A stretch of 26,333 nt of DNA, taken from assembly GCA_018897535.1 (NCBI GenBank), contig JAHIKO010000010.1:1-26333 (forward strand). Direction: 5' to 3'. The first letter of the stretch is position 1. Every line of letters begins with the position of its first letter. This document shows positions 24,485-26,333 of this stretch, in pieces. Made by a program: the position numbers and the translations under genes. The stretch is from Candidatus Dependentiae bacterium. Lineage in GTDB: Bacteria > Babelota > Babeliae > Babelales > UASB340. The notes under the pieces are model-generated. The model was not told the origin of the DNA. It saw only the letters and a program-made list of their open reading frames with translations, and did not search any database.

Positions 24485-26332
24485 TTAGAATCTTACGCTA
24501 AATCCACCATGAGCATCAAGTTCTCTTTGAATATTTTGACCGGCAAAAGTAAACGCTCCGCCGCCAACAAGTTCAAACCATTCATTAATTTGAATTCTAA
24601 CTTCGCCACGAAGTTTGTGTGCAATACTTTCCGTATTCTTTTCGGCAAGTCCACTATTAATTGTTGCAGCCAAAGAGGTACCGTCGGTTTTATCTCCGTA
24701 CCATGGAGTAATTGTTCTATCTTTAAAATGAATATTATCTTTTGTTTTATAATAAAATTCGTAACCTACAGTTGCAGAAATGTCATTTGTTTTTGGATGG
24801 AATAACGTTGAATCCAAACGTAAAACAAAATATGTCCAATCAACATCGGCATCAACTCTTGGACCCATATTTTTAATTTGTGCTCCTTCAAATGCTGCGC
24901 AACGTTTTTCATTGCCTTCAAGAACAAAAGATACATATGTATCTAATTTTAAGTTCATCCAATCCAAAGGTTTCCAAGCGCCCATTCCGCCAAGTTTTAT
25001 TTCGAAATGTTCACCATTTCCAAGATGAGCTTTGTAAGGATTTTCAGTATAATCATCACCACTTCCGGTTGGAAATCTAACTCCAACCATAAGTTCTGCT
25101 ATCCATTCATCTGAAAAAATGTGTTCGTAAAAGAGATCTAAGTCTATGTCACCAAGCCCGGTACGAGTTTGAGTTTCAAATTCGTAATCACCTTTATTTA
25201 ATAACCATTCATAAGGATCTTCATCATAAAGTGCAACGGCATTATCAATTGCATCTGCAATTGTCTTAGCTCCGGGAACCAAATTACCATTATTATAGCC
25301 CAAAACCAACCAACTTTTTTCCAGTTCTTCAGGCATTAAAGTAGGATATCCTGCATCCATCCAGCTGCTATAATCAACATTTGTTATTGTGTCATTATCG
25401 TTGCTAAAAAAAGCTATATTTGGCGCATTCATAATTTCTGTTGCCGGAACTGCAGCCAGCGGGGCGGAAAAATTGTTAGTAATTTGACGAGATTTTAAAC
25501 TATCTGCAGCTTTTTTTACATCATCACCGGCATCAAAAGCCCAATTATAACGTTTATCAACAGATAGCGGTGAAGTTCCGCTTCCAGCTCTGGCTCCATA
25601 ACCGCCATTAGCTCCGGAAGCAATATCATTACCAATTGCAATACCTGCAGCATTTGCGGCAACATAACCCCAAAGAGCGTCTGTAAAATTAGGTTCATTT
25701 GGAACGGTTTTGCCTGATTCGTTAAAAATTACACCGGCAACTGGTTTTATTGTAGATAAAAATTGCCCTTCATTTGTATTGAAATCTTTTGCAATTTCAA
25801 CACCAAAAACTTTTACAGATTGATTTGCAAATTGCAACGCAGGATTTCTGGATGGATCCTGAAATAATTTTGATATAAAATTTATATTATAAGCTTTAGC
25901 ATATACATCTACAGAATTCTCATATTTTGGACCAGCAACAAAATTACCAACTTTTGTAACACGCGTAAGAATATAATCTTGGGTTGGATCATCAACTTGT
26001 GATGTAATATCTTCTCGTTCCATTTCAATGGATCTGAATGGAATATTCATTCGAAGTCCAATTCTACCCCTATTTTTATAAACAGGATATTCAAGACGAG
26101 CACCAAGATTCATTCCCCATTCATAATAGGTAGCTCTGGGTTTTATAGTCATTAAATCCATAAACGGATTATAAAATTCACCTGCAGGATTAACCTGAGA
26201 ATTTGGAAATATTTGATTTAATGGAAAATCAGCTTTATTAAAAATTAAAGCAGTTAAAGGTTGAGTATCGGTTCCATGCTTTAAAAATGCTTTATGAGCT
26301 TCGCGTCTATGTGCAAGCGCATAAATATCCAA
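24485..26332 (-). CDS. Large outer-membrane beta-barrel protein, C-terminal 615+ residues (5' end outside window)
   Basis: The frame is open to the window edge, so the TTG at 26332 is not a real start; the signal peptide and N-terminus are missing. The visible part alternates polar and hydrophobic residues in short strands (YYEWGMNLGARLEYPVYKNR, IGLRMNIPF, WTYFVLRLDS, ATVGYEFYY). It ends GGFSVRF with C-terminal Phe, the signature recognised by the BAM assembly machine. Long loops rich in N, D, G and A (about 220-330) would be surface exposed. MNLGARLEYP and GDIDLDLFYEH followed by ELMVGVRFPTG look like repeated hairpin strands. No porin family is recognised by name. Likely an abundant surface protein or porin-like barrel in contact with host or environment. 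It shares the terminator at 24443-24471 with valS. Confidence 0.72.
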   Translation of the reverse strand: MDIYALAHRREAHKAFLKHGTDTQPLTALIFNKADFPLNQIFPNSQVNPAGEFYNPFMDLMTIKPRATYYEWGMNLGARLEYPVYKNRGRIGLRMNIPFRSIEMEREDITSQVDDPTQDYILTRVTKVGNFVAGPKYENSVDVYAKAYNINFISKLFQDPSRNPALQFANQSVKVFGVEIAKDFNTNEGQFLSTIKPVAGVIFNESGKTVPNEPNFTDALWGYVAANAAGIAIGNDIASGANGGYGARAGSGTSPLSVDKRYNWAFDAGDDVKKAADSLKSRQITNNFSAPLAAVPATEIMNAPNIAFFSNDNDTITNVDYSSWMDAGYPTLMPEELEKSWLVLGYNNGNLVPGAKTIADAIDNAVALYDEDPYEWLLNKGDYEFETQTRTGLGDIDLDLFYEHIFSDEWIAELMVGVRFPTGSGDDYTENPYKAHLGNGEHFEIKLGGMGAWKPLDWMNLKLDTYVSFVLEGNEKRCAAFEGAQIKNMGPRVDADVDWTYFVLRLDSTLFHPKTNDISATVGYEFYYKTKDNIHFKDRTITPWYGDKTDGTSLAATINSGLAEKNTESIAHKLRGEVRIQINEWFELVGGGAFTFAGQNIQRELDAHGGFSVRF

Positions 26333-26333
26333 A

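Overview
The window is a gene-dense, AT-rich bacterial stretch, roughly 70% A+T or more by eye. TGA is used as a normal stop, for example at the glmU end, so the standard bacterial code applies. The cell looks Gram-negative: there are secreted proteins with signal peptides, a lipoprotein, and a large surface protein ending in an outer-membrane-type C-terminal Phe. Several traits point to an intracellular or host-associated bacterium: a degenerate ankyrin-like secreted protein, a DUF2608-type HAD lipoprotein, an archaeal-type ValRS, and an AAA+ protein closely resembling the mitochondrial protein ATAD3. My best guess is Dependentiae (TM6/Babeliae), made from gene content and protein style, not from a marker gene. 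Rickettsiales-, Legionella- or Chlamydiae-like lineages cannot be excluded.

Layout. 1-1891 (+): 3' part of alaS. 1884-6741 (-): a probable operon glmU > sbcD-like > cysS > ankyrin-like secreted protein, with a 4-nt glmU/sbcD overlap and gaps of 20 and 30 nt. 6983-7076 (+): tRNA-Ser(CGA), followed by a GC-rich repeat fragment. 7160-8191 (+): HAD-like lipoprotein. 8194-9089 (-): small secreted protein and membrane-anchored ferritin-like protein. 9188-11131 (-): degenerate site-2-protease homologue and tyrS. 11276-15820 (+): two tandem paralogues joining a GT-C glycosyltransferase domain to TPRs (TMTC-like), closed by a strong terminator. 15946-21771: an unusual cluster with two divergent arms. 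The minus arm has two paralogous secreted/membrane proteins, one carrying a C-terminal J domain. The plus arm has a secreted protein overlapping the ATAD3-like AAA+ ATPase. 21933-24440 (+): archaeal-type valS with a GC-rich repeat in its leader and another inserted in frame in its coding region. 24485-26333 (-): a large outer-membrane protein, cut by the window edge.

How it fits together. Four aminoacyl-tRNA synthetases (Ala, Cys, Tyr, Val) and a tRNA supply translation, and GlmU makes UDP-GlcNAc for the envelope. The TMTC-like pair would modify exported proteins or the cell surface. The best candidate for an undescribed system is 15946-21771. It combines a predicted inner-membrane ATAD3-like ATPase, a co-translated exported partner, and paralogous exported proteins that share a short GLxGxDxxRxF-like motif, one of them fused to a J domain. 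I infer a membrane-associated protein-remodelling or chaperone assembly. Nothing in the sequence proves the components act together.
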